Assembly (NCBI RefSeq): GCF_006757745.1
Contig: NZ_AP019740.1
Location: 1,674,001-1,738,000 of the forward strand
From: Acinetobacter radioresistens DSM 6976 = NBRC 102413 = CIP 103788
Lineage (GTDB): Bacteria; Pseudomonadota; Gammaproteobacteria; Pseudomonadales; Moraxellaceae
Direction of reading: 5' to 3'
Length of the DNA: 64,000 bases
Numbering within the stretch: position 1 is the stretch's first letter; each line of letters starts with the position of its first letter. Of this stretch, positions 8,554 to 18,316 are shown piece by piece. A program made the translations under genes and the position numbers. Under the pieces are notes generated by a model, which made no database searches, had not been told where the DNA came from, and saw nothing but the letters and a program-made list of their open reading frames with translations.

Positions 8554-9105
8554 TTAATTTTTATAGTCTTCTATAAATTTTTGTCTCAGCTTCAAATATA
8601 ATTCATGCTGTTTTGCCATATCCCATTTCTCTTTAAAAATACGTGCTGCCGCAGCTTTAATTGGATCCTCAGTATCGCGTGGTAATGCCTGCCGGCCATG
8701 AGCGCCACTAAGACCTTTTTTGTCACTAGGCACAGGCCCCTGATATTTTTTTCCCCCTTTATGATTTGCATAACGCCGGGCACGGGTATAACCCATCTGT
8801 AAAAATTTTCGGGCCATATCTGCGCCAACAAAATCTTGCTGCTTTAAATAGTCCAGAAATAGTTGATAAATTTTTTGACTGCTCTGCTCAGCCTTTTCAA
8901 TATCAGCAAAGCGCCAGTGAGGCAAAATCTCGGATTTATAGGGCTCAACCAGTAAAACACCCTGCTCTCCACGGCCAATTTCATAAAGCTCAGGGTGCTG
9001 ACGAAAGTTAATCTTTTTAAAGTCGAGCGAATAATCAAAGCTATCTGATTTTACCCGGGCTGTTCGTCGCGGAATCTTTTTTTCTTGAGATGGCTGCTCT
9101 GTCAT
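8554..9105 (-). CDS. DUF4385 family protein of unknown function
   Basis: 183 residues, soluble, no signal peptide. The pattern FDYSLDFKKINFRQHPELYEIGRGEQGVL, cut here to its key parts FDYSLDFK, FR.HPELY and GRGEQGVL, followed by EPYKSEILPHWRF and a Lys/Arg-rich segment around GYTRARRYANHKGGKKY, matches my recollection of the DUF4385 family. The C-terminus is highly charged (KEKWDMAKQHELYLKLRQKF). No enzymatic motif is visible. There is no clear ribosome site before the ATG. It is a lone gene between the YceI and transketolase genes. Confidence 0.75.
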   Translation of the reverse strand: MTEQPSQEKKIPRRTARVKSDSFDYSLDFKKINFRQHPELYEIGRGEQGVLLVEPYKSEILPHWRFADIEKAEQSSQKIYQLFLDYLKQQDFVGADMARKFLQMGYTRARRYANHKGGKKYQGPVPSDKKGLSGAHGRQALPRDTEDPIKAAAARIFKEKWDMAKQHELYLKLRQKFIEDYKN

Positions 9106-9218
9106 ATTTTAAAATAATCTGAACTACTTAATTTATTTTTAAAATAGAAAACAGTCCAAATAAAGTAGTAATGCGTAAGTTATACTGGATTTACTCAGTC
9201 ATACTTTTAAAGCCAGAA

Positions 9219-9250
9219 TAAAAAAGCGCCCTGATTAAGAGCGCTTTTTT
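9219..9250 (-). terminator. Terminator of tkt
   Basis: AAAAAAGCGC and GCGCTTTTTT form a 10-bp stem around an 11-nt loop just after the tkt stop, with T tracts in both directions. Confidence 0.75.
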
Positions 9251-9265
9251 ATCTTACCCAAAGAA

Positions 9266-11254
9266 TCAGGCAGTCAGTTCATTTACCGCAGCTACAACAG
9301 CTTCAGTAGTAATACCAAAGTACTTAAACAGGTCTTTAGCAGGCGCGGACTCACCATAGGTGGTCATACCAATTACTTTACCGTCCAGCCCGACAAACTT
9401 CCACCAGTAATCCACATGTGCTGCTTCTACTGCAACACGGGCACGAATATGGGCAGGCAGTACAGATTCACGGTATACCGCTTCCTGTTTCATGAATTCT
9501 TCGGCACATGGCATAGACACTACACGTACACCTTCAAGCTGTGCATATGCTTCCATTGCCAGGGATACCTCTGAGCCTGTAGCAATAATAATTGCTTTTA
9601 GCTCGCCTTTTTCTTTTGCCAGAACATAACCACCTTTGGCTACATTCTGAATCTGTTCTTCAGTACGTTGCTGGAATGGCAGATTTTGACGGGAGAAAAT
9701 CAAGGCAGATGGACCATCTTTACGTAGTAGAGCAGATTTCCAGGAAACTGCAGCTTCAACAGTGTCTGCTGGACGCCAAGTATTCAGGTTTGGCGTAGAA
9801 CGTAACGAAGCAATTTGTTCGATTGGCTGATGCGTCGGACCATCTTCCCCCAGACCGATTGAGTCATGCGTATAAACATGAATGACACGTTGCTTCATGA
9901 GTGCAGACATACGTACGGCGTTACGTGCATATTCCATGAACATGAGGAAGGTCGCCACGTAAGGAATAAAACCGCCATGCAGTGCTACACCATTGGCAAT
10001 TGCAGTCATACCGAATTCACGTACACCATAGTACACATAATTACCGGCCGGATTAGTCTGTATACCTTCACAGCCTTTCCATAAGGTCAGATTTGACCCG
10101 GCAAGGTCAGCAGAGCCACCTAACAGTTCTGGTAACAACGGACCAAATGCCTGAAGTGTGTTCTGGCTCGCTTTACGTGAAGCGATGGTTTCCTCTTTGC
10201 TGTTAACTTCCGCAATAAAGGCATCTGCTTTGGCAACAAATTCTTCAGGCAAGTCACCATTTAGACGGCGTAACAATTCAGCAGCTTCGGTTGGATATTT
10301 TGCCTGATACTGGGCAAAAACCTCATTCCATTCAGCTTCAGCCTGTTGACCTTTTACTTTAGCATCCCAAGCTTTATAGACATCTTCAGCAATAATAAAG
10401 TCTGTATCGGTCCATGCCATAGTCGTACGGGAGAGTGTGATTTCATCCAGTCCCAACGGAGCGCCATGACAGTCTTCTTTACCCTGTTTATTCGGCGAAC
10501 CTAATCCGATAATCGTTTTACAGATAACTAAAGTTGGTTTCTGAGTTTCAGCTTTAGCTTCAATCGTTGCCTGACGAATAGCTTCAGTATCATGACCGTC
10601 TACACGTAACACCTGCCAGCCATATGCTTCAAAGCGTTTTTGTGTATCATCACTGAACCAGCCTTCAACTTCACCATCAATTGAAATGCCGTTGTCATCG
10701 TAATAGGCAATCAGTTTACCCAGACCTAAAGTTCCAGCCAGTGAACAGACTTCATGCGAAATGCCTTCCATCAGACAGCCATCACCTAGGAAACAGTAGG
10801 TATAATGGTCAACTACCTTAATATCATCTTTATTGAACTGTGCAGCCAATGTTTTTTCAGCAAGTGCGAAGCCTACTGCATTTGCAATACCCTGACCTAG
10901 AGGCCCAGTAGTTGTTTCAACACCTGGTGTATAGCCTAACTCTGGATGGCCCGGAGTTTTTGAATGCAACTGACGGAAGTTTTTTAGATCTTCGATTGAA
11001 AGGTCATAACCTGTCAAATGCAGAAGAGCATATTGCAGCATTGAGCCATGACCATTTGAAAGGACAAAGCGGTCACGGTTGGCCCACTGCGGGTTGGTCG
11101 GGTTGTGGCTCAAGAAATCACGCCAAACCACTTCAGCGATATCTGCCATCCCCATTGGCGCGCCTGGATGTCCAGAATTTGCTTTTTGCACTGCATCCAT
11201 GGCGAGTACACGAATTGCATTTGCAATACGGCGTTCATTAAGGGGGGTTGTCAT
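9266..11254 (-). CDS. tkt: Transketolase
   Basis: 662 residues, full length. Transketolase moves two-carbon units in the non-oxidative pentose phosphate pathway using thiamine diphosphate. The N-terminal ThDP domain shows SGHPGAPMG (27-35), [12 protein letters not shown] (66-77) and the ThDP/Mg motif starting GDGCLMEG (157-164). The middle domain shows FGMTAIANG and the central [15 protein letters not shown], and the C-terminal domain follows. Divergent from metK across 390 nt. Acinetobacter species commonly lack a complete Embden-Meyerhof glycolysis, so supply of pentose and erythrose phosphates through this enzyme is important; that statement is from knowledge of the genus. Confidence 0.96.
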   Translation of the reverse strand: MTTPLNERRIANAIRVLAMDAVQKANSGHPGAPMGMADIAEVVWRDFLSHNPTNPQWANRDRFVLSNGHGSMLQYALLHLTGYDLSIEDLKNFRQLHSKTPGHPELGYTPGVETTTGPLGQGIANAVGFALAEKTLAAQFNKDDIKVVDHYTYCFLGDGCLMEGISHEVCSLAGTLGLGKLIAYYDDNGISIDGEVEGWFSDDTQKRFEAYGWQVLRVDGHDTEAIRQATIEAKAETQKPTLVICKTIIGLGSPNKQGKEDCHGAPLGLDEITLSRTTMAWTDTDFIIAEDVYKAWDAKVKGQQAEAEWNEVFAQYQAKYPTEAAELLRRLNGDLPEEFVAKADAFIAEVNSKEETIASRKASQNTLQAFGPLLPELLGGSADLAGSNLTLWKGCEGIQTNPAGNYVYYGVREFGMTAIANGVALHGGFIPYVATFLMFMEYARNAVRMSALMKQRVIHVYTHDSIGLGEDGPTHQPIEQIASLRSTPNLNTWRPADTVEAAVSWKSALLRKDGPSALIFSRQNLPFQQRTEEQIQNVAKGGYVLAKEKGELKAIIIATGSEVSLAMEAYAQLEGVRVVSMPCAEEFMKQEAVYRESVLPAHIRARVAVEAAHVDYWWKFVGLDGKVIGMTTYGESAPAKDLFKYFGITTEAVVAAVNELTA

Positions 11255-11644
11255 AGGTCAGATTCCAATAAATTCGTCAGAAAAAGAAAATGAATAGAGA
11301 ATTATGCGATAGTGCATATTGTCTTAAAAAAACGGTTGAGGGTAAAGGGTGAAGACGGCATTTCTTGTTAAGTATTCTGCAAATGCCCTTTTATCATACG
11401 TATAAGGCACTAAAAGTCAGATATAAACAGGATATAAAGTACAAACATTCTTGCTTATGAAGAAAAATGCAATATTCATCACTAAATTATATAATGATGA
11501 ATATTTGCTGTTTTCTTGGAACAGCTGGTGGAAGTTGCAGCTATTTCAGCTTGAAACAAGAGATTTTCATCATTTACAGCTAGTCCAAACGTCTAAGTCG
11601 ATGTAACATATTCCGTCTTTTGAAATAACTGCGATAGGACTTTC
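11255..11644. other. Divergent intergenic region tkt / metK
   Basis: 390 nt without a credible ORF. It should hold the promoters of both genes. The only clear structure is the inverted repeat at 11471-11505. A TATAAT hexamer at 11490-11495 lies in its loop, without a good -35 partner. Further on, AGCTG/CAGCT repeats near 11523-11562 could fold in a metK leader, but no known riboswitch core is recognisable. Confidence 0.5.
11471..11505. promoter_or_regulatory. Inverted repeat in the metK promoter region
   Basis: AATATTCATCA (11471-11481) and TGATGAATATT (11495-11505) are perfect 11-bp inverted arms separated by 13 nt that include a TATAAT-like -10. An operator for a dimeric regulator of methionine or SAM genes is plausible, but unproven. 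Confidence 0.4.
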
Positions 11645-12811
11645 ATGCGCGAGTACGCTGTTTTTACTTCGGAATCTGTAAGCGAAGGCCATCCGGATAA
11701 AATGGCTGACCAGATCAGTGATGCCATTTTGGATGCAATCTTAAAAGAAGACCCATATGCGCGGGTTGCTTGTGAAACGTTAGTAAAAACGGGTGCAGTT
11801 GTACTTGCCGGCGAAATCACAACAACTGCCAACGTTGACGTTGAAGCGATCGTTCGCCAGACCGTCAATGGAATTGGTTATCATCATTCTGATTTAGGTT
11901 TTGATGGTTCAACCTGTGCTGTCATTAATATGATTGGCAAGCAGTCTCCTGAAATTGCTCAGGGGGTTGATCGCCAGAAACCTGAAGATCAGGGAGCAGG
12001 TGACCAAGGTTTAATGTTTGGTTATGCCAGTCGTGAAACTGACGTGCTGATGCCAGCACCTATTTCTTATGCTCACCGTCTGATGGAACGACAGGCAGAA
12101 TTACGTCGTTCTGGTGCTCTGCCATGGTTACGTCCAGATGCAAAAAGCCAGGTCACCTTTGCCTATGAAAATGGCCGTCCGGTGCGTTTAGACGCGGTAG
12201 TTCTTTCCACCCAGCATGATCCGGAAATTACTCAGGCACAGCTAAAAGAAGCAGTACTTGAAGAAATTATCAAACCGGTGATTCCTGCAGAAATGTTCCA
12301 TGTAGCAACCAAATTCCACATTAATCCGACCGGTATGTTCGTGATTGGTGGTCCAGTAGGGGACTGTGGTTTAACAGGTCGCAAAATTATTGTTGATACT
12401 TATGGCGGTATGGCCCGTCATGGCGGTGGTGCTTTCTCCGGTAAAGATCCTTCAAAGGTTGACCGCTCTGCTGCTTATGCAGGACGTTATGTAGCTAAAA
12501 ATATTGTGGCTGCAGGTCTTGCTGAAAAGTGCGAAATTCAGGTGTCTTATGCTATTGGTGTTGCAGAGCCAACCTCTATTTCAATCAATACATTTAATAC
12601 TGCCAAGGTTTCAGAAGAGCTGATCATTCAGCTCGTACGTGAGCACTTTGACCTTCGTCCTTATGGCATTACCCGTATGCTGAATCTGATTCAACCAATG
12701 TACAAGCAGACAGCTGCTTATGGTCATTTTGGTCGTGAAGGCTCAGATACTGCATTTACCTGGGAAAAAACAGACAAAGTAGAAGCACTTAAAGCCTCTG
12801 CTGGTCTTTAA
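11645..12811 (+). CDS. metK: S-adenosylmethionine synthase (methionine adenosyltransferase)
   Basis: 388 residues, full length. It makes SAM from methionine and ATP. The ATP-binding [12 protein letters not shown] (15-26), the [12 protein letters not shown] segment and the phosphate-binding [19 protein letters not shown] are all present. An AGGA site precedes the start. Downstream is a strong terminator, so the gene is monocistronic. The window also carries two MetNI importers and CysE, all feeding the same sulfur amino acid pool. Confidence 0.97.
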   Translation: MREYAVFTSESVSEGHPDKMADQISDAILDAILKEDPYARVACETLVKTGAVVLAGEITTTANVDVEAIVRQTVNGIGYHHSDLGFDGSTCAVINMIGKQSPEIAQGVDRQKPEDQGAGDQGLMFGYASRETDVLMPAPISYAHRLMERQAELRRSGALPWLRPDAKSQVTFAYENGRPVRLDAVVLSTQHDPEITQAQLKEAVLEEIIKPVIPAEMFHVATKFHINPTGMFVIGGPVGDCGLTGRKIIVDTYGGMARHGGGAFSGKDPSKVDRSAAYAGRYVAKNIVAAGLAEKCEIQVSYAIGVAEPTSISINTFNTAKVSEELIIQLVREHFDLRPYGITRMLNLIQPMYKQTAAYGHFGREGSDTAFTWEKTDKVEALKASAGL

Positions 12812-12834
12812 AATTTACTAAGTTATCAGACAAG

Positions 12835-12867
12835 AAGCCAATTGATTTGAAATCAATTGGCTTTTTT
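12835..12867 (+). terminator. Terminator of metK
   Basis: AAGCCAATTGATTT (12835-12848) pairs with AATCAATTGGCTT, followed by a T tract. Strong rho-independent terminator. Confidence 0.88.
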
Positions 12868-12958
12868 ATAGGTCATGCCCATACAAGCTGTAAAAATTTT
12901 GCTTAATTGCCCATCCTTTAGCGCAAAATCTCCTCACCTCTAAAAATTTATGATAACC

Positions 12959-13222
12959 CTACTGAGGCTTAGGCCAAGTATGAGCTGGTGTCCGGTCATG
13001 GTTGAGTACATCTAGCAAGGTTGTTTGTACAGGCACATCCTGATGGTCCTGAAAATATACCTGAACTACTGTAATCGTCATGACTACTGCCAGGCATGCA
13101 GTGATACAAAACATCCAGAACCCGAAAGGACTCCGAATGGAGTGAGAGCCGCAAGCAGGGCATTCTTTTTCTGTTGATGAGACCACTTTATTGCAACATG
13201 CACAATGATATTGGTACAACAT
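12959..13222 (-). CDS. Small zinc-ribbon membrane protein
   Basis: 87 residues, function unknown. Two CxxC knuckles (Cys7/Cys10 and Cys21/Cys24, the second as ECPACGSH) form a probable zinc ribbon at the N-terminus. A single hydrophobic segment follows at about 34-57, then a polar tail. A GGAGG site stands 6 nt before the ATG, which supports translation. The topology suggests a cytoplasmic zinc ribbon anchored in the inner membrane. It sits alone between metK and a small hypothetical gene. Confidence 0.7.
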   Translation of the reverse strand: MLYQYHCACCNKVVSSTEKECPACGSHSIRSPFGFWMFCITACLAVVMTITVVQVYFQDHQDVPVQTTLLDVLNHDRTPAHTWPKPQ

Positions 13223-13488
13223 AGGTATCCTCCTATTTTATCGTTTTTGTTATTGTGAGTTTTACACAACTGCTGAGTACAATAGGTATTACAACTATTA
13301 TCTTATGGTAAAGAAATTGCAATTACAATGCATAAATTCTAGGCAATGGCATTTAAATCGACAGTACGATAGCAGCAATAACGTATGATAAAAATATTCA
13401 GTAATTTTACTCTTGATGAGAACTACACTATTTTAATGTTGGCATGATATTTTGTTAAACTGCCATTTTGCCAAAGGAGACCCCAGAT

Positions 13489-13686
13489 ATGGTCCAGCTA
13501 ATCAGTAAAGGTGGCTTTCGTGAACGGGCAAACCGGAGCCAAAAGTATAAAAATTCCGAAAATTCACAGACCGCACTTCGCCCTCGTACCTATAACTGCG
13601 TTGCGCCATCAGCTGATGATCAACCTGAATATAAAGATGAAAAACCAGAAAATGATGTAATAAGTGAGATAGAGGATGAAGGTTAA
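13489..13686 (+). CDS. Small polar hypothetical protein (65 aa)
   Basis: 65 residues starting MVQLISKGGFRERANRSQ. The ATG at 13489 is chosen because AAGGAG lies 9 nt upstream; the TTG at 13468 would put the ribosome site inside the gene. The N-terminal third is basic, and the C-terminal third is very acidic (EDEG end), so the protein is probably partly disordered. One Cys. I do not recognise a family. Confidence 0.6.
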   Translation: MVQLISKGGFRERANRSQKYKNSENSQTALRPRTYNCVAPSADDQPEYKDEKPENDVISEIEDEG

Positions 13687-13698
13687 AATAATTTCATT

Positions 13699-13725
13699 AA
13701 AAAACCGGATCATTAGATCCGGCTT
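13699..13725 (-). terminator. Terminator between the 65-aa ORF and fxsA
   Basis: CCGGATC and GATCCGG form a 7-bp stem with a 4-nt loop. Read on the minus strand it is followed by six T, so it best fits the end of the fxsA-like transcript; it may also stop the plus-strand gene. Confidence 0.65.
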
Positions 13726-13742
13726 ATAAATTTATCGATAAA

Positions 13743-14324
13743 TCATTTTTGTTTAACGTCTTTCAATTCTATTTTTTTAGCATCAGGTGTTACTTCACGT
13801 GCCTCGCCATCAATAATGGTAGAGTCACGCCCTCCTTTTCCACCCTGTTGGTTCTGCATATCCTGCATCTGTCGCATCATGTCAGCAAATGGATTCTGTC
13901 CGCTACCGCCCATATTCTGCATATTACCACCCATCATTCCACCCATCATTTTTTCAAGCATGGCCTGTTGACGTTTAGCCATAATTTTCATGAGTGCATC
14001 ACGGAAAACTCTCTGTACAGCTGGAATCAAAATCAGCACTGCGAGCACATCTGTAATGAGGCCTGGAACAAGCAGTAAAAACCCGGCCATAATTTTTGGA
14101 AGATTATTAGTCAATGACGAATCTGCACTCATTTGCCCCATCTGCATTTGTTGCATCTGTGGCATTACACCGGCAGAGTATTTCCGGATAAGATTCATAC
14201 CGATAAAAAAGGCAGCAATAAACCAGAAAAATACATACCACATACTGCCAACGAGGTCACCCACTCCGATCCAGACGAGTATTTCCAAGACCAAGACAGC
14301 AAAAACAGTAAGAAATAATTTCAT
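13743..14324 (-). CDS. fxsA: FxsA family membrane protein
   Basis: 193 residues. The N-terminal 110 residues carry the FxsA pattern of hydrophobic segments: one at the start (FLTVFAVLVLEILVWIGVG), a paired segment WYVFFWFIAAFFIGMNLIRK, and one near LPKIMAGFLLLVPGLITDVLAVLILIPAV described here by its GLITD motif. The C-terminus is cytoplasmic-type and rich in Met, Gln and Gly (MMGGMMGGN and MRQMQDMQNQQGGKGG), a low-complexity tail longer than in E. coli FxsA. FxsA is known for relieving phage T7 exclusion by F plasmids when overproduced; its normal role is unclear. Divergent from ruvC. Confidence 0.8.
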   Translation of the reverse strand: MKLFLTVFAVLVLEILVWIGVGDLVGSMWYVFFWFIAAFFIGMNLIRKYSAGVMPQMQQMQMGQMSADSSLTNNLPKIMAGFLLLVPGLITDVLAVLILIPAVQRVFRDALMKIMAKRQQAMLEKMMGGMMGGNMQNMGGSGQNPFADMMRQMQDMQNQQGGKGGRDSTIIDGEAREVTPDAKKIELKDVKQK

Positions 14325-14444
14325 GAAAATTAATCTAATCTCAACAAAATAAAGTGTGTAGCCTTCAGGTAATGCATCACCTTCAAGCTTTTTTAATACG
14401 CTTATGTAACAATAAGGGCATTATTCCTTTTTTAAAGTCCCAGT

Positions 14445-14990
14445 ATGTCATTAATTATCGGTATTGATCCCGGTTCACGTTTAACAGGTTATGGAATCAT
14501 TGAAAAAGAAGGAAATAAATTACGCTTTATTGATGCCGGTACTATTCGTACAGAAAGCCAGGATATGCCTGAACGCTTGAAACGTATCTTTGCAGGCATT
14601 GAGCGGATTGTGAAATTTCATGGACCAACAGAAGCCGCCGTCGAACAAGTATTCATGGCACAAAATCCGGACTCTGCTCTGAAACTCGGTCAAGCACGAG
14701 GTGCCGCTATTGCAGCTTTGGTTAATCTTGACTTACAAGTTGCAGAATATACGGCTAGACAGATCAAACAGTCTGTTGTCGGTTATGGTGCTGCGGACAA
14801 GGAACAGGTACAAATGATGGTAATGAAACTATTAAACCTCTCAATTCGCCCACAAGCGGATGCTGCGGATGCCTTAGCTGCCGCCATTTGTCATGCACAT
14901 GCTTCTGGTAGCATGAGCAAACTTGCTGTATTAAATGTGCTGGGTGGTATGGCTCGTGGCCGGAGCCGTAATAGTAGTCGACGCCGTTAA
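14445..14990 (+). CDS. ruvC: Holliday junction endonuclease RuvC
   Basis: 181 residues. RuvC resolves Holliday junctions by paired nicks during recombinational repair. The four catalytic carboxylates are visible: Asp8 in [12 protein letters not shown], Glu67 in EAAVEQVF, and Asp139 and Asp142 in [13 protein letters not shown] basic tail ([12 protein letters not shown]) closes the protein. ruvA and ruvB are not next to it. A LysE-type exporter gene follows after 22 nt, probably only by co-transcription. Confidence 0.95.
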   Translation: MSLIIGIDPGSRLTGYGIIEKEGNKLRFIDAGTIRTESQDMPERLKRIFAGIERIVKFHGPTEAAVEQVFMAQNPDSALKLGQARGAAIAALVNLDLQVAEYTARQIKQSVVGYGAADKEQVQMMVMKLLNLSIRPQADAADALAAAICHAHASGSMSKLAVLNVLGGMARGRSRNSSRRR

Positions 14991-15012
14991 AATGATTTCT
15001 ACTGGATAAGAC

Positions 15013-15630
15013 ATGAACCATTTAGAGTTACTCTTATACATCAGTAGTATCGTCCTGATGATTATTATCCCCGGCCCGGTACTGTTATTGGTGGTTGGTA
15101 CAGGCCTACAGGCCGGCTATCAAAAAGCTTTTAAAACTATTTTAGGAACTAATGCAGCTTCACTAGTACTGATTTTTATTTCAGCACTTATTCTGAAAGG
15201 TTTTCTTTCACTAAATGCTTCTTTTCTGGATATTTTGAAATGTCTAGGCAGTCTTTATATTTTATATTTAGGCTGGCAACTAATCCAAGACAGCAAACAG
15301 AAGCATCAGGCTGAAATCCAGATGTTGAACCCCAAATTCGGCGGATTTACTAAGGGTTTTCTGGTAGGTATTTCGAATCCTAAGGATATTCTGTTCTTTA
15401 GTGCATTTTTTCCACAGTTTATTCAGGTAATGCCAGAAATAAACCAGAGTCTATTTCTATTAACTCTGGTCTGGATAATTCTGGATTTTATGACCTTGAG
15501 CCTAGCCTATTTGCTATTTAAGCGAGTTAGCCGTTCTTTTGCATATCAGAGAATTCTACTGATATGTGGTATTTTACTGTTTACCATTGCAATATATGGC
15601 TTGTATAGCGGTCTAGGCAGTCTGCTCTAA
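15013..15630 (+). CDS. LysE/RhtB family amino acid exporter
   Basis: 205 residues, an inner-membrane protein with about six hydrophobic segments. The family start (LLLYISSIVLMIIIPGPVLL, with the PGP motif) and the GFLVGISNPKDILFFSAFFPQF segment are typical of LysE/RhtB translocators, which export amino acids or related metabolites. The substrate cannot be told from sequence. It overlaps the convergent nnr stop by 4 nt, so transcripts must collide or read through here. Confidence 0.88.
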   Translation: MNHLELLLYISSIVLMIIIPGPVLLLVVGTGLQAGYQKAFKTILGTNAASLVLIFISALILKGFLSLNASFLDILKCLGSLYILYLGWQLIQDSKQKHQAEIQMLNPKFGGFTKGFLVGISNPKDILFFSAFFPQFIQVMPEINQSLFLLTLVWIILDFMTLSLAYLLFKRVSRSFAYQRILLICGILLFTIAIYGLYSGLGSLL

Positions 15631-17090
15631 CGGTTTACCACCTGATAAATTGTCTGAGGCATATGCTGGGCCTGTAAGCCACGTTCACCACTTTGTGCCA
15701 GCATATCACCCGCTTGGGCATGCAGGCTGATAATCTCATGTAAATGAATATTGTCATGGAACTGTGCTTTTAGTGCGGCTATCATACCGGATAAAACATC
15801 TCCCATGCCGCCTGTTCCCATACCCGGATTACCTTCAGTGCAGATCCACAATTGCTGGCTTAATATGAGGCTGCCTGCACCTTTGAGTACCCATTGGCCG
15901 TGATATTTCTGCATCAACTGATGAATAGCCGCTATTCGGTCCGCTTCAACCTCACTGACTTTTACACCCAGCAATTTTGCTGCCTCACCCGGGTGGGGCG
16001 TCGCATAAAAATGAGTATCTAATTTGGCATTAGCTGCGGCTAAAAACCAGAGCGCATCAGCATCAAGTACCACTTCTAGCTGTTTAGCCTGTTTTAGTTC
16101 AGGAAACCATTGCTGAAACTGCTGACCTGCCCAGTTATCACGTCCTAATCCCATACCGAAGCAAACTGCATCGACTTGATTCAATATTTCACAAATAGAG
16201 TCTTTATTTAAGTCATGAATATCTTTAAGCATGATATTGGGAGAACGGGCCAGAATGGGACTATGATGTTTACTGTCACATACCACAGTAACCTTTCCGG
16301 CACCCGCAGCAAAAGCAGCTTCGGCTGCCATAATCACAGCTCCTCCCATATCGGCATGTCCGCCCACCACCAGCACATGGCCATAACTGCCTTTATGCCC
16401 TGAGGCTTGACGTTTTGGCAGTTGAATCTGCTTTGGACACAGGCTTGCTATTGGTTCCAGTTCATCATCTACAGGGATAAGAGATAAAAGTTGAACCTGA
16501 CCAGAAAACTCTTTGCCCTGCCCGGTATATAAGCCGGCTTTTAAAGCCAATAGTGTACAGGTATGATCCGCCTTGACGGCACAAGGCAAGGGTTTCCCTG
16601 TATTTGCCTGTAAACCACTAGGCATATCAATTGAAATTTTCAGACCTGTTTTCTGGTTAAGACTATAGATAATCTTTTGCCAATCCTCATCCAGAATACG
16701 ATTTAGCCCAATTCCAAATAAAGCATCAATATGAGAGTTAAAATATTCTGGAACATCGAAACTGTTATGAATTTTTATATGCTGCCTCTGTGCATATTGG
16801 ATTGCCGAATGTAAATCTGCCGACTCTCCTGGCACAGCCGCGAAAATTTCAACATCATAGCCTGCGCCCGCCAGATAAGCTGCTACCAGATAGCCATCTC
16901 CGGCATTGTTACCCTGTCCGCACCAGACTGCAATACGCGGAGCAAGCTTTTTATACTGAAGGCACTGAATAATATACTGGGTCATTTGCCAGGCTGCTTG
17001 CTGCATCAGTCCAAAAGAAGAGTTTTTCTGGCTAAACCAGCGTCGTTCCCATGCTTGAATTGCCTGGCTATGATACACTTGTTTCAGCAT
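15627..17090 (-). CDS. nnr: Bifunctional NAD(P)HX epimerase / ADP-dependent dehydratase
   Basis: 487 residues, the full YjeF fusion. The N-terminal half (to about 215) is the epimerase, with WCGQGNNAGDGYLVAAYL as its nucleotide loop. The C-terminal half is the ribokinase-like dehydratase, with GSYGHVLVVGGHADMGGA and the conserved GNPGMGTGGMGDVLSGM. Together they repair hydrated NADH and NADPH. An AGGAAGGA ribosome site stands 7 nt before the ATG. Divergent from queG with only 24 nt between starts, so its promoter must lie inside or at the edge of queG. Confidence 0.93.
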   Translation of the reverse strand: MLKQVYHSQAIQAWERRWFSQKNSSFGLMQQAAWQMTQYIIQCLQYKKLAPRIAVWCGQGNNAGDGYLVAAYLAGAGYDVEIFAAVPGESADLHSAIQYAQRQHIKIHNSFDVPEYFNSHIDALFGIGLNRILDEDWQKIIYSLNQKTGLKISIDMPSGLQANTGKPLPCAVKADHTCTLLALKAGLYTGQGKEFSGQVQLLSLIPVDDELEPIASLCPKQIQLPKRQASGHKGSYGHVLVVGGHADMGGAVIMAAEAAFAAGAGKVTVVCDSKHHSPILARSPNIMLKDIHDLNKDSICEILNQVDAVCFGMGLGRDNWAGQQFQQWFPELKQAKQLEVVLDADALWFLAAANAKLDTHFYATPHPGEAAKLLGVKVSEVEADRIAAIHQLMQKYHGQWVLKGAGSLILSQQLWICTEGNPGMGTGGMGDVLSGMIAALKAQFHDNIHLHEIISLHAQAGDMLAQSGERGLQAQHMPQTIYQVVNR

Positions 17091-17114
17091 TATTTTTTCC
17101 TTCCTATCCGGTTT

Positions 17115-18206
17115 ATGTCCGAATCTTTACCTTCCCGAAAAATTGATCTGGCACAGCTGGATGCCGAGGCACTCAAGCAATGGATCAAGTCTCAGGCACT
17201 TGATCTGGGCTTTGCCGACTGCGTGGTTGCCAAGCCCGATGCCCAGGCAGAAATGGCCCGTTTTCAGGAGTATCTGGATCGAGGCTATCATGCCGATATG
17301 GATTACTTAAAGGAAAATTTAGAAAAACGTGCTGATCCCACCCTGCTGGTACCCGGAACTAAAAGTATTATCTGTGTTCGCATGAACTATCTGGTAGAAA
17401 CACCCAAACCGCGCTACGTACCCTATGAACCCAACTCGGCCATTATTGCCCGTTATGCTCGTGGCCGTGATTATCATAAAATCATGCGTGGACGACTTAA
17501 AACGTTAGCCAGCCGTATTCGCGACAAGGTCGGAAACTTTGAATCACGTCCTTTTGCAGACTCGGCGCCTATTTTTGAGAAATCGCTGGCAGAAAGTGCC
17601 GGGATGGGCTGGACGGGTAAACATACCCTATTAATTCATAAAAAATCCGGCTCTTTCTTTGTACTTGGGGAGCTTTTTACTTCGCTAGACCTGCCTTTTG
17701 ATGAACCGGCAACTGCGCATTGTGGTTCCTGCTCGGCCTGTATTGATATCTGCCCGACCCAAGCTATTGTTGAACCGTATATGCTGGATGCACGTAAATG
17801 TATTGCTTATTTAACTATTGAGTATAAAGGTATTATTCCTCAAGAATTACGCCATGGTATTGGTAATCGGGTTTTTGGTTGCGATGACTGCCAGCTAATC
17901 TGTCCCTGGAATAGTTTTGCAAAAAAAGCCAACATAGAAGATTTTAATCCACGTAATGGTTTAGATAATATCAGCCTGCTGGAGCTATGGCAGTGGGATG
18001 AAGAAATTTTTCTTAAAAATACGGAAGGTAGCCCCTTAAGACGGACCGGCTACCAGAGCTTTAAGCGTAATATTGCAATCGGGCTGGGAAATGCGCTTTA
18101 TACAACTGAAATTATAGCGCAGCTTGAACAGGCCAGATCAAAACATGATGAAATTGTAAACCATCACATTGACTGGGCAATTGAACAACAGATCAGCAAA
18201 TCATAA
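17115..18206 (+). CDS. queG: Epoxyqueuosine reductase
   Basis: 363 residues from the ATG at 17115. QueG performs the last step of queuosine synthesis in tRNA, reducing epoxyqueuosine with a cobalamin cofactor and two 4Fe-4S clusters. The ferredoxin-like cysteines are seen in CGSCSACIDICPTQAI and CDDCQLICPWN, and the FADSAPIFEKSLAESAGMGW stretch is family typical. A longer reading frame begins at 16986 but would overlap the divergent nnr start, so it is not favoured. No clear ribosome site is present, which is unusual. In many gammaproteobacteria queG also lies beside nnr. Confidence 0.92.
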   Translation: MSESLPSRKIDLAQLDAEALKQWIKSQALDLGFADCVVAKPDAQAEMARFQEYLDRGYHADMDYLKENLEKRADPTLLVPGTKSIICVRMNYLVETPKPRYVPYEPNSAIIARYARGRDYHKIMRGRLKTLASRIRDKVGNFESRPFADSAPIFEKSLAESAGMGWTGKHTLLIHKKSGSFFVLGELFTSLDLPFDEPATAHCGSCSACIDICPTQAIVEPYMLDARKCIAYLTIEYKGIIPQELRHGIGNRVFGCDDCQLICPWNSFAKKANIEDFNPRNGLDNISLLELWQWDEEIFLKNTEGSPLRRTGYQSFKRNIAIGLGNALYTTEIIAQLEQARSKHDEIVNHHIDWAIEQQISKS

Positions 18207-18316
18207 GCTTTTAATTTTACGTCTCCTAACAGTTTCCCACATAAGCCCTACATTTCCATACTCTCGTTTATGGCATAAAAAAGATACCAAATGATTTTTG
18301 TGAAGAGGAATTTATC

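Noticed and set aside
11506..11644. SAM riboswitch in the metK leader
   Set aside because: Local AGCTG/CAGCT pairing exists but no conserved SAM riboswitch core could be recognised.
16986..17114. Longer start for queG
   Set aside because: It would extend through the start of the divergent nnr gene; the added residues do not look like QueG.
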